Of a stretch of DNA of 64,000 bases, positions 36,622 through 45,273 are shown piece by piece. The notes under the pieces are model-generated. The model did not search any database. It saw only the letters and a program-made list of their open reading frames with translations, and was not told the DNA's origin. Numbering within the stretch: position 1 is the first letter of the stretch; the number at the start of each line of letters is the position of its first letter. The translations under genes and the position numbers were made by a program. The stretch covers positions 62,001 through 126,000 of the forward strand of contig CAIYLW010000003.1 of NCBI GenBank assembly GCA_903927185.1, in the 5' to 3' direction. This DNA is from an uncultured Bacteroidota bacterium. GTDB lineage: Bacteria; Bacteroidota; Bacteroidia; Chitinophagales; Chitinophagaceae.

Positions 36622-37074
36622 ATGGTAATTGATCATATAAGTAATAGCTCAAAATATTACAATCTGAATCCGCTTTTCAAAAAAGCTTTTGATTTCATCA
36701 ATTCTACTAATTTAAATAGTATCTCCATCGGACATCATGAAATTGAAGGGAAAGAGCTAAGGGTAATAGTTGCTGATGAAAATGGAGTTTCTGAATCTGC
36801 TTCGATTTCTGAATTTGAATGTCACAATCAGCATATAGATATTCAGTTCTGCATATCGGGTATTGAAAAGTTTGGATGGAAACCTCGTAATACCTGTTTT
36901 TTACCAAGAAACGAATATAGCGCTGAGAAAGATGTTTTATTTTATAACGACTTACCAGATATGTTTTTTACTTTAAAAGAAAATCAGTTTGTGATTTTAT
37001 ATCCTGACGACGTACATGCTCCTATGATCTCTGATGGAAGGATTCGAAAACTAATCTTCAAAGTGAGAATTTGA
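36622..37074 (+). CDS. YhcH/YjgK/YiaL-family sugar protein
   Basis: The 150-residue cupin-like protein of the DUF386 group has HNQHIDIQFCISGIE and the C-terminal DDVHAPMISDGRIRKLIFKV with metal-binding His/Glu positions. E. coli NanQ of this family is a sialic acid anomerase. A uronate or keto-acid anomerase role is inferred from the flanking genes. It sits in the opposite orientation between kdgK and eda. Confidence 0.82.
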   Translation: MVIDHISNSSKYYNLNPLFKKAFDFINSTNLNSISIGHHEIEGKELRVIVADENGVSESASISEFECHNQHIDIQFCISGIEKFGWKPRNTCFLPRNEYSAEKDVLFYNDLPDMFFTLKENQFVILYPDDVHAPMISDGRIRKLIFKVRI

Positions 37075-37078
37075 AAGA

Positions 37079-38089
37079 CTAATGATTTTTCATTAATAAA
37101 TCATTAACTGATGTAACATTTTGTCTTGTCCCATCACCTTTTTCCTGAAGTTTCCCCACTGCTGCTGCAGTTGCAAAATTGAGTATGTTTTGTGGTTGAT
37201 GTTCTTGTAAAATTCCATAAATGAGTCCAGCCATAAAACAATCACCACTTCCACTTCTGTCCACGATCTGTTCTACATTAAATTCCGGAGATTGATAATT
37301 GATATTATTGTGATATAGTGTTGTATAATACTTAATTTTTTTTTCTTCAGTATCAAAACGAAATGTGTTTGCTACAGTTTTACAAGATGGATACTGTAGC
37401 ATTATTTCTTTAGATACAGCCAATGATTGATCTAAGTATGATTGCTTTGAATGCTTTTCATGAATGTCTTCATCAATTGCAATTCCTAACAAAGTATTTG
37501 CACTCCAGATATTTCCCATCACTAAATTACAATAGGGCAATAATTGTTTCATCACAGCGATAGGACTCGTAGTATATTTCCAAAGTCTGGATCGATAATT
37601 TAAATCAACCGATACCATGATATTTTTTTGTATCGCCATTTTTACAGCTTCCAAACAAATATCTGCAAGGTTTTGATTTATTGCGGGACTGATTGCTGAA
37701 AAGTTAAACCAATCAATACCTTCAAATACTTTATCCCAATCAATAGTACCAGTCTGCAATTTTGCAAAGGAAGAATCGGCTCGATCGTAAACAACAGCAC
37801 CTTTTAAGTCAGCCCCATGATCTAAATAATATAGACCAATTCTATCTCCAGATAAGATCATTTTATCAGTTCCCACTTTAGAATCATTAAGGAATTGCAT
37901 TATCCTAGTTGTCATAAAATTATCAGGCAATGCTGAACAATATTGTACCCCAATTCCAAAATGGGATAAGGCTCTTGCTACATTGGCTTCGGCACCTCCT
38001 AAATAGATAGCGAAGGGGTCTTTGTTTGTTTCCACAATAAATGGAGATATCCGCAACAATAGTTCACCAAAACAAAGTACCTTTTTCAT
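37079..38089 (-). CDS. kdgK: 2-keto-3-deoxygluconate kinase (PfkB family)
   Basis: The 336-residue kinase starts at ATG 38089; the codon before it is TTG. It has the N-terminal GELLLRISPF, the substrate loop GGAEANVARAL and the PfkB C-terminal signature VDRSGSGDCFMAGLIYG, whose Asp is the catalytic base (Ser replaces the common Ala of GAGD). It makes KDPG for Eda. Last gene of the uxa unit, 9 bp after uxaC. Confidence 0.88.
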   Translation of the reverse strand: MKKVLCFGELLLRISPFIVETNKDPFAIYLGGAEANVARALSHFGIGVQYCSALPDNFMTTRIMQFLNDSKVGTDKMILSGDRIGLYYLDHGADLKGAVVYDRADSSFAKLQTGTIDWDKVFEGIDWFNFSAISPAINQNLADICLEAVKMAIQKNIMVSVDLNYRSRLWKYTTSPIAVMKQLLPYCNLVMGNIWSANTLLGIAIDEDIHEKHSKQSYLDQSLAVSKEIMLQYPSCKTVANTFRFDTEEKKIKYYTTLYHNNINYQSPEFNVEQIVDRSGSGDCFMAGLIYGILQEHQPQNILNFATAAAVGKLQEKGDGTRQNVTSVNDLLMKNH

Positions 38090-38098
38090 CAAAATATT

Positions 38099-39532
38099 TT
38101 AAGAGATTAAATTAATGTCTGGAGTAATTTTTTCCCAACCGAAATAACCTCTTGCATTTCTATAACAAATATCTTGTATTATTTCTCCTACCCATTTTAC
38201 ATCGTTAGGTAGTTCCCCATTTTCAATTTCAGATCCAAATAAATTGCAAAGTATTCGACGAAAATATTCGTGTCTGGGGAACGACAAAAAGCTTCTTGAA
38301 TCTGTTAGCATTCCTACAAACTTGCTTAACAAACCCATATTGGATAAAGCATTGATTTGTTTAATCATTCCATCTTTTTGGTCTAAAAACCACCACGCAG
38401 CACCATATTGAATTTTACCGGCTATGGAACCATCATTAAAGTTTCCTGCCATTGAAGCAAATAGAGCATTATCTGCTGGATTCAAATTATATAGAATTGT
38501 TTTAGTAAGTTTATTATCTGCATCAAGTCTACTTAAAAATTTCGCAACCGATTTTGCATGAGAAAAATCTCCAATCGAATCCCACCCTGTATCTGGCCCT
38601 AAAGTCTTTATCATGCGTTCATTATTATTTCGCAATGCTCCTAAATGAAATTGTTGTACCCATCCTTTTTCATAATCCCATTCTGCAAATTGAAATAACA
38701 TGGCTGACTTAAATTTCAATTGTTCTTCCAGATTCAATTTTTTGCCCTGCCTTAGTTTATCGAAAGTAGAATCAATCTCTGTAGATGTGTAATCTTCAGC
38801 ATAGATTTCCTCCAACCCATGATCAGAAACATGGCATCCAATTGAAGCAAAAAAATCATGTCTGGATTTTAAAGCTTGCAGAAAATGTTTAAAATTTGAA
38901 ATAGATTGATTCGAAACCTCTTCCAATTGATGAAGATAAGAACCAAACTTTTCCGGATTACTAATGTCCATCGCTCTATCCGGACGAAAAGTAGGAAGTA
39001 TCGGAATTTCAAACCCTTCTTTTTGTAATTGTATATGAAAATTCAAATCATCAACAGGATCATCTGTTGTGCATACAAGAGCAACATTCATTTTCCGTAG
39101 CAAATTCTTTACTGAATAGGAAGGAGTTTGTAATTTATCTGAAGAGTATTGATAAATGTTTGCAGCTGTTTCTGAACTAAGTGTTTCGTATATACCAAAA
39201 TAACGCTGCAATTCCAGATGCGTCCAATGGTACAGAGGATTTCTGATTGTATAAGGAACTGTATCAGACCATTTCATAAACTTATCATAATCCGAAGCAT
39301 TTCCAGTACAGAAACTTTCAGATACTGCATTGGCTCGCATGGCTCTCCACTTATAATGGTCTCCAGCTAACCAAGCTTCCGTTATATTTTTAAACTGATA
39401 ATCTTCCGCAATTAGCTTTGGAGAAAGATGACAATGATAATCGATCAAAGGCAAATTTTTTGCATAAGTATGATATAGATTCTCTGCAGTTTTATTTTGT
39501 AACAGAAAATTTTCGTCAATAAATTTTTTCAT
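38099..39532 (-). CDS. uxaC: Uronate isomerase
   Basis: The 477-residue amidohydrolase-fold enzyme converts glucuronate to fructuronate and galacturonate to tagaturonate. It has the metal site LIDYHCHLSPKLIAEDY, TDDPVDDLNFH, the late MLTDSRSFLSFPRHEYFRRI and GYFGWEKI. Full length. It is third in uxaB-uxaA-uxaC-kdgK. Confidence 0.95.
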   Translation of the reverse strand: MKKFIDENFLLQNKTAENLYHTYAKNLPLIDYHCHLSPKLIAEDYQFKNITEAWLAGDHYKWRAMRANAVSESFCTGNASDYDKFMKWSDTVPYTIRNPLYHWTHLELQRYFGIYETLSSETAANIYQYSSDKLQTPSYSVKNLLRKMNVALVCTTDDPVDDLNFHIQLQKEGFEIPILPTFRPDRAMDISNPEKFGSYLHQLEEVSNQSISNFKHFLQALKSRHDFFASIGCHVSDHGLEEIYAEDYTSTEIDSTFDKLRQGKKLNLEEQLKFKSAMLFQFAEWDYEKGWVQQFHLGALRNNNERMIKTLGPDTGWDSIGDFSHAKSVAKFLSRLDADNKLTKTILYNLNPADNALFASMAGNFNDGSIAGKIQYGAAWWFLDQKDGMIKQINALSNMGLLSKFVGMLTDSRSFLSFPRHEYFRRILCNLFGSEIENGELPNDVKWVGEIIQDICYRNARGYFGWEKITPDINLIS

Positions 39533-39561
39533 ATGCCTTGCTTATTCGATTAACTATTCAA

Positions 39562-41220
39562 TTACAAACTAACTCCTCTCTTCCAAGGTATGAAATCATC
39601 CTGGCCATGATGCATTGCGTGTACCGTTTTATTTCCACTGGCTAATTCAATTACAAAATCTAGAATTCTTTCGCCTGCTTCTTCAATGGTTTCTAACCCA
39701 TCTATAATTGTTCCAGTATTTATATCAATTATATCTGGCATTTTATTAAAGAGTACCGTATTAGTTGCAATTTTTACAACAGGTACAATAGGATTCCCTG
39801 TTGGAGTTCCTAGGCCTGTAGTAAACAAAACAATGTTTGCACCAGAAGCTACTTCTGCTGTTGTTGATTCCACATCATTTCCAGGAGTACATAAAAGATT
39901 CAAACCAGGAACTACTAATTTTTCCGGATAATCCAATACATCAACCACTGGAGAATTTCCTGCTTTTTTTGCAGCACCCGCAGATTTTATAGCATCAGTA
40001 ATTAAACCATCTTTAATATTGCCAGGAGAAGGATTCATATAAAATCCGCTGCCACTTTCTTCTGCTCTTTTATTATAAACTTGCATTAAGTGCATGAACT
40101 TATTTGCAATATCTTCTTTTACACAACGATCACTCAATTCTTGTTCCACACCACATAGTTCTGGAAATTCAGATAGAATAACAGAACCACCTAATGCAAC
40201 CAATAAATCAGAAGTATGACCAATTGCAGGATTAGCTGAAAGACCAGAAAATCCATCTGATCCTCCACACTCAAGTCCAATTACCAACTTATTAATTGGA
40301 GCTGGCTTTCTGGTTTGTTCATTTGCATGGACTAAGCCTAGAAAAGTTTGTCTGATAGCTGATTCGATTAAATTAGTTTCAGTTCCAGCTACTTGTTGTT
40401 CTAAAATATAAAGTGGACGATCGTAATGAGGATTTCGTTTTTGTATCTCTTCTTGCAAGAGAGACGACTGTGCATTTTGGCATCCCAAACTCAAAACTGT
40501 TGCTCCAGCACAATTGGGATGCACTATGTATCCAGCCAACAAACCACAAAGTGCTTTAGCGTCAGAACGAGTACCTCCGCAGCCACCATCGTGTGTAAGA
40601 AATTTAATCCCATCTATATTTTTGAAAACAGGTTCAGTTGTTTCAAGGGTATTTTGTTCTTGAAAAATTTCTGCTTCAATTTTTGCAAAACCTTTTTCTG
40701 TTTTATATAAACCTGCAAGGTTTTTTGTAAACTGATGATATCTTTTGGGTCTTGCATATCCAAGTTCATCAAGTAATGCATCTTTCAATACTTCGATGTT
40801 TCTATTTTCACAAAAGACCAATGGAATAACTAACCAATAGTTCGCAGTTCCTACTGAACCATCTTTGCGATGATAGCCAAAGAATTTTTTATCTCTCCAT
40901 TTTTCAATATCTGGAATCTGCCAATTTGTTTTTCTATTCCCCAATTTAAAACCATCGGACGCATGTCGAATATTTTCTGTAGTTATTTTGCAGGCAACAG
41001 GCAAATCAATAGTTGCTTTCCCAACTAAAACACCATACATGATAATACTCCCGTCTTTGGGAATATGTGTTATTGTGAATTTGTGTTTTGCAGGAACCGA
41101 ATCGATTAAATGATATGCGTTTCCCTTAAACTGAATTATTTCATCTTTCGCTAAATCCTTTAATGCAACAATAACATTGTCGGATGGATGTACTTGTAAT
41201 ACTTTTTGTTTACCCGGCAT
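39562..41220 (-). CDS. uxaA: Altronate dehydratase
   Basis: The 552-residue protein turns D-altronate into 2-keto-3-deoxygluconate. It has an N-terminal SAF domain (residues ~1-90, KVLQVHPSDNVIVAL) and a large C-terminal domain with THDGGCGGTRSDA, LGCQNAQSS, GLECGGSDGFSGLSANPA and TGLGTPTGNP. The start is ATG 41220, 1 bp after the uxaB stop; an upstream in-frame start would lie within uxaB. Confidence 0.94.
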   Translation of the reverse strand: MPGKQKVLQVHPSDNVIVALKDLAKDEIIQFKGNAYHLIDSVPAKHKFTITHIPKDGSIIMYGVLVGKATIDLPVACKITTENIRHASDGFKLGNRKTNWQIPDIEKWRDKKFFGYHRKDGSVGTANYWLVIPLVFCENRNIEVLKDALLDELGYARPKRYHQFTKNLAGLYKTEKGFAKIEAEIFQEQNTLETTEPVFKNIDGIKFLTHDGGCGGTRSDAKALCGLLAGYIVHPNCAGATVLSLGCQNAQSSLLQEEIQKRNPHYDRPLYILEQQVAGTETNLIESAIRQTFLGLVHANEQTRKPAPINKLVIGLECGGSDGFSGLSANPAIGHTSDLLVALGGSVILSEFPELCGVEQELSDRCVKEDIANKFMHLMQVYNKRAEESGSGFYMNPSPGNIKDGLITDAIKSAGAAKKAGNSPVVDVLDYPEKLVVPGLNLLCTPGNDVESTTAEVASGANIVLFTTGLGTPTGNPIVPVVKIATNTVLFNKMPDIIDINTGTIIDGLETIEEAGERILDFVIELASGNKTVHAMHHGQDDFIPWKRGVSL

Positions 41221-41221
41221 A

Positions 41222-42736
41222 CTAACTTTTTTTTTCCATGAGTAATTTAACATTTTTCTCCACACCCCGATTTAAGCTTTCTATCATTTCAACTAATTTA
41301 TCGCAAAAGCCCTTGATATCATTAAGATTAGTACCCCAAATTGAAACATCGCTTAATATAGTAGAAACAGCATCAAATGTATTTTTTTCTAACCAATAAT
41401 GATAAATTAATTCGGCTTTATCATCATTAACTGGATGAAACTGATTTCCAATAAACTTTTGATACAAGCCATCTTTATTCTTTTCTGTTTTCATAAATAA
41501 AAGAAAGGCTGCGAATCCAAGAATCATGCATGTAGGAATCTCTCTATTCTTTTTACTGTTTAATAAAAATAATGGAACATTCCTAATAGCCATTTTAGTA
41601 CTGTACTGCATACTAATATTAATCCATTTATGCTCAATAGATTCGTTACTAAAACGATCAATAACTTGTTCTGCAAAAATTTGGGCTGTTTGTTCAGAAA
41701 TGCTTTCAGAAATGAGAAGAGGTTTAATTTCTTCCAACATTAAAGTTTTTACAAATTGTCTGAAATAATCAGCTTGCATGGCATCTTTAACCGTATCAAA
41801 GCCACATAAAATGGCAAGCCCACAAGAAAAACTATGAGTGCCATTCAATAATCTCAGTTTAAGTTCTTTATATAAATTAATATCAGGCACCACTTTTACT
41901 GTAGGGTTCGTTATCGCAAAAGACAGTGTTTTAATAGTTTTTTTATTAGCACTTTCTATTGCCCATAAACTATAGGGTTCACATAAAATCATCAAATCGT
42001 CTTGATACCCGATTAATGATTCTTCTACTATTTTTTTTTCGGCAGATAATTTTCCAGGTACAATTCGATCTACTAAGGAATTACAAAAATCATTTTCCTC
42101 GTTCATCCATTTTATAAAATCGAGATGAAGTTGATTATAAATTGCCAACTCATTTAAAATGGATTTCAAAAGTTTTCCATTCTCAGGAATCAACTCAGTT
42201 GGAATGATTACCATTCCTTTGTCATCATCAGCACCGAAATACTTATATCGCTCCCATAAAACAGATAAAAGTTTTGCTGGAAAAGAAATTGGGGGATTTA
42301 AAAATATCGACTCCCGCAATAAACAAATTCCAATTTCGGTAGTATTCGAAATGATGACTTTTAAATCTGGGTTAGATGCAACCAATAAAATCTCATTCCA
42401 ATTTTCATTTGCGGTTAATACCCTGCTAATGGAAGAATTGATGATTGTTCTATTTACTTTTTTACCATTTTCATACCCTCTGATAAGGGTTGTATATAAA
42501 CCATCTTGATTTGAAAAACTAGCTGAATTTTCTTTACTGGTAGATTTTACTACTACTACCCTTCCATTGAAAACATTTTTTTTATTCGCCTGATCAATAA
42601 AGTAATCAGGAAGACCTCTCAATAAAACTCCTGTTCCAAATTGCAGCACTTTCTCTGTTAATGAAAAAATAGCTTCTTGAGGTAATTCAATAAAATCGGG
42701 ATTAATAAATGGTAGGTTTTGCTTTTCGAGTTGCAT
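41222..42736 (-). CDS. uxaB: Tagaturonate reductase (altronate oxidoreductase)
   Basis: The 504-residue enzyme of the long-chain mannitol dehydrogenase family reduces tagaturonate to altronate with NADH. It has the Rossmann start VLQFGTGVLLRGL and the catalytic region KLRLLNGTHSFSCGLAILCG. An upstream TTG (42760) is in frame but lies within a perfect TAnnTTTG promoter element, so ATG 42736 is chosen. First gene of the uxa unit. Confidence 0.93.
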   Translation of the reverse strand: MQLEKQNLPFINPDFIELPQEAIFSLTEKVLQFGTGVLLRGLPDYFIDQANKKNVFNGRVVVVKSTSKENSASFSNQDGLYTTLIRGYENGKKVNRTIINSSISRVLTANENWNEILLVASNPDLKVIISNTTEIGICLLRESIFLNPPISFPAKLLSVLWERYKYFGADDDKGMVIIPTELIPENGKLLKSILNELAIYNQLHLDFIKWMNEENDFCNSLVDRIVPGKLSAEKKIVEESLIGYQDDLMILCEPYSLWAIESANKKTIKTLSFAITNPTVKVVPDINLYKELKLRLLNGTHSFSCGLAILCGFDTVKDAMQADYFRQFVKTLMLEEIKPLLISESISEQTAQIFAEQVIDRFSNESIEHKWINISMQYSTKMAIRNVPLFLLNSKKNREIPTCMILGFAAFLLFMKTEKNKDGLYQKFIGNQFHPVNDDKAELIYHYWLEKNTFDAVSTILSDVSIWGTNLNDIKGFCDKLVEMIESLNRGVEKNVKLLMEKKS

Positions 42737-42757
42737 AAAATTTGTAGTAGCTTTCGT

Positions 42758-42765
42758 CAAAGGTA
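42758..42765 (-). promoter_or_regulatory. -7 element (TACCTTTG) of the uxaB operon
   Basis: Perfect TAnnTTTG on the minus strand, 21 nt before the uxaB ATG. The likely transcription start is near 42753. Confidence 0.5.
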
Positions 42766-42817
42766 TTTTTCGAAGTTCGTTTATCTCTGTTTTCTGTTCA
42801 AATAAGAATTTTTTATC

Positions 42818-42840
42818 GCAAACGTTACCGCTAACGTTGC
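42818..42840. promoter_or_regulatory. Paired AACGTT palindrome, candidate LacI-family operator
   Basis: Two AACGTT cores (42821-42826 and 42833-42838) lie 12 bp apart, inside a larger imperfect inverted repeat GCAAACGTTA-CCGC-TAACGTTGC. CG-centred palindromes are the usual target of LacI-type regulators. It sits about half-way between the divergent uxaB and sugar-transporter genes and could control both. Confidence 0.5.
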
Positions 42841-42928
42841 CAATTAGCCAAATTTATGAATCCTTTATTTGTCCGCAATTTATTCTAAATGAATTTCCTA
42901 TTTTTAATGCTACGACTAACTGCTTGCT

Positions 42929-44269
42929 ATGTCTATATCTAAACCTCGATTGAGTTTTTCTCAGATTATCAACATGAATGTGGGCTTCTTTGGAATCCAA
43001 TACAGTTTTGGGCTTCAGCAAAGTGCCGTAAATCCCATTTATGATTTTCTTGGTGCCAGTCCTGACCAGATTCCATTACTCAATCTAGCCGGGCCAATGA
43101 CAGGCCTTTTAATTCAACCCATCATTGGTGCATTAAGTGATAAAACCTGGCATCCCCGCTTTGGCAGGCGTAAACCTTATTTTTTTGTTGGTGCTCTTTT
43201 TTGTAGCCTTTGTCTTTTTATCTACCCTTTTAGTAGCAGCCTCTGGATGGCAGGTGGCCTTTTGTGGGTGCTTGACGCAGCAAATAATACAGCGATGGAA
43301 CCATATCGCGCATTTATTGCAGATAAACTTCCTCCCTCTCAACATGCAAATGGATTCTTAACTCAAAGTTTTTTTACAGGACTTGGAATTACACTCGCCA
43401 ATATTTCTCTTTTCGCATTTCAAAAAATAGGATTTTTAAAACAGATGCACGGACAAATTCCTTATTGGGTTTTTGGATCTTTTTTCCTTGGCTCCATTTG
43501 TTCAATTTCATCTGTACTTTGGTCGATTACCAAAACACCTGAGATTCCTCCTACCCAGGAAGAATTAGCTATTTTAAGAGCCAATAAGAAATCAGTATTC
43601 GGTCCATTCATTGAAATATTTAGTGCTATTAGAGATATGCCCAAAGTAATGTGGCAATTAGCATTAGTTTACTTATTTCAATGGTATGCACTCTTTTGTT
43701 ATTGGCAAAACGCTTCAAAGAGTATCGCACAATCTGTTTGGAAAACTTCTCCTTCTAAAAATCCTTCTTTATATCAAGAAGCAGTGGGTTGGGCAGGCTT
43801 AGTAAATGGATGGTATAATGTAGTTACCTTTCTTTCCGCATTTGCATTAGTAGGGTTAGCAAAAAAGTATAGCCCGAAAAATGTACATCTAACTTGCTTA
43901 TTATTGGCAGGATTGGGTTTATTAATATTTCCTCATATCGAGAACCAATATTTATTATTTGTACCCATGACAGGATTTGGAATTGCATGGGCAAGTATGA
44001 TGGGGGTTCCTTATTTAATGGTAGTAAATGATATTCCAAAAGAAAGATATGGAGTTTATATGGGCATTATTAATATGATGATCGTAATACCTATGATTTT
44101 ACAAACTACTACTTTCGGTTTTGTATTAATTCATTTCCTTGATAATGATCCTGGAAAAGCAATAAGCTTTGGGGGTATCTTATTATTAATTGCCTGTGTT
44201 GCAACGCTTAGAATAAAAAAAACAATACCGGCTGAAGATACAATAGCAGTGAGTGTTGGTGGACATTAA
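42929..44269 (+). CDS. GPH/SLC45-type sugar (probably sucrose) MFS transporter
   Basis: The 446-residue protein has twelve helices and the SLC45/GPH hallmark HPRFGRRKPYFFVGALF between helices 2 and 3, with NPIYDFLGASPDQIPLL before it and LDAANNTAMEPYRAFIADKL in helix 4. Related proteins take up sucrose or maltose with protons. Downstream fructokinase and amylosucrase genes argue for sucrose. First gene of a three-gene plus-strand unit. Confidence 0.88.
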   Translation: MSISKPRLSFSQIINMNVGFFGIQYSFGLQQSAVNPIYDFLGASPDQIPLLNLAGPMTGLLIQPIIGALSDKTWHPRFGRRKPYFFVGALFCSLCLFIYPFSSSLWMAGGLLWVLDAANNTAMEPYRAFIADKLPPSQHANGFLTQSFFTGLGITLANISLFAFQKIGFLKQMHGQIPYWVFGSFFLGSICSISSVLWSITKTPEIPPTQEELAILRANKKSVFGPFIEIFSAIRDMPKVMWQLALVYLFQWYALFCYWQNASKSIAQSVWKTSPSKNPSLYQEAVGWAGLVNGWYNVVTFLSAFALVGLAKKYSPKNVHLTCLLLAGLGLLIFPHIENQYLLFVPMTGFGIAWASMMGVPYLMVVNDIPKERYGVYMGIINMMIVIPMILQTTTFGFVLIHFLDNDPGKAISFGGILLLIACVATLRIKKTIPAEDTIAVSVGGH

Positions 44270-44291
44270 GGTTAAATATTCCAAACTAGAT

Positions 44292-44299
44292 AAGGAGGT
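44292..44299 (+). promoter_or_regulatory. Strong Shine-Dalgarno sequence before the fructokinase gene
   Basis: AAGGAGGT at 44292-44299 lies 3 nt before the ATG. Other genes in the window lack such a motif, as expected for Bacteroidota. Confidence 0.6.
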
Positions 44300-44302
44300 A
44301 CT

Positions 44303-45253
44303 ATGAAAATATTATGTATTGGAGAAGCGTTGATTGATATGATTTGCACCGATAAAGGAAGCAGTTTATCAAAGGGTCAGAATTTTTTAAAAAAACCGGG
44401 AGGAGCTCCCACCAATGTAGCCGCAGCAGTTGCAGCCTTAGGTGGAAAAGTTGAGTTAGCAGCTAAAGTTGGTAATGACCCTTTTGGCAAACAACTGATT
44501 CAAGTAATGGAAGAGTTTGGTGTTTCTACTAAATATATGTTGCAGGATGATAAGCATTTTACCACATTTGCTTTTGTATCTCTGATGGAAGATGGTGAAC
44601 GTGATTTTGTTTTTAATCGCGGTGCTGATGGAGAATTGAATGATGTTGAAATTAATGCAATCGATTTAACGGATGTCTCCATCATCCATTTTGGTTCAGC
44701 AACCGGTTTTCTAAATGGCCCACTTCAGAAAGCTTATATTAGTTTGTTGGATCGCGCAAAAAAGCAAAATATTTTTATCAGCTTTGATCCAAATTATCGC
44801 CACTTACTTTTCCAGAATAATACGGATAGTTTTATCGAACAGTCTTGGTATTTTTTAAAGAATTGTCACTTTTTTAAACTGAGCGATGAAGAAGCGATGC
44901 TGATAACAAGAACGGCTTCACTACAAGATGCCTCCACCATTTTAAATAAAGAAACAACTGCAATCTATACCATTACACTTGGTAAAGAAGGAACTTTACT
45001 GGGCTTTCACCAAAAGAATAGCATAATTGGGAGTATTCCTATTAAGCCTGTGGATACTACTGGGGCAGGCGATGCTTTTGTAGGTGCAGTTTTATACCAA
45101 TTATGCGATAAAACATTAGATGAAATTGAAAACGCTACTATTGAAGAGTGGAATTCAATTGTTACCAATGCAAACAAAGCGGGAGCAAGAACCTGTGAAT
45201 ATCTTGGGGCTATGGAAGCTTTTAAACATTTAAATAATCAGATTTTTCTTTAA
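44303..45253 (+). CDS. Fructokinase (PfkB family)
   Basis: The 316-residue kinase has IGEALIDMI at the start, the PfkB signature 1 region KPGGAPTNVAAAVAALGG, and the ATP/catalytic motif VDTTGAGDAFVGAVLYQ with its Asp base. It phosphorylates fructose freed by the amylosucrase next door. It sits between transporter and amylosucrase, 33 bp after the transporter, with an unusual canonical ribosome-binding site. Confidence 0.9.
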   Translation: MKILCIGEALIDMICTDKGSSLSKGQNFLKKPGGAPTNVAAAVAALGGKVELAAKVGNDPFGKQLIQVMEEFGVSTKYMLQDDKHFTTFAFVSLMEDGERDFVFNRGADGELNDVEINAIDLTDVSIIHFGSATGFLNGPLQKAYISLLDRAKKQNIFISFDPNYRHLLFQNNTDSFIEQSWYFLKNCHFFKLSDEEAMLITRTASLQDASTILNKETTAIYTITLGKEGTLLGFHQKNSIIGSIPIKPVDTTGAGDAFVGAVLYQLCDKTLDEIENATIEEWNSIVTNANKAGARTCEYLGAMEAFKHLNNQIFL

Positions 45254-45273
45254 CACACAAATTCTAGCTACTC

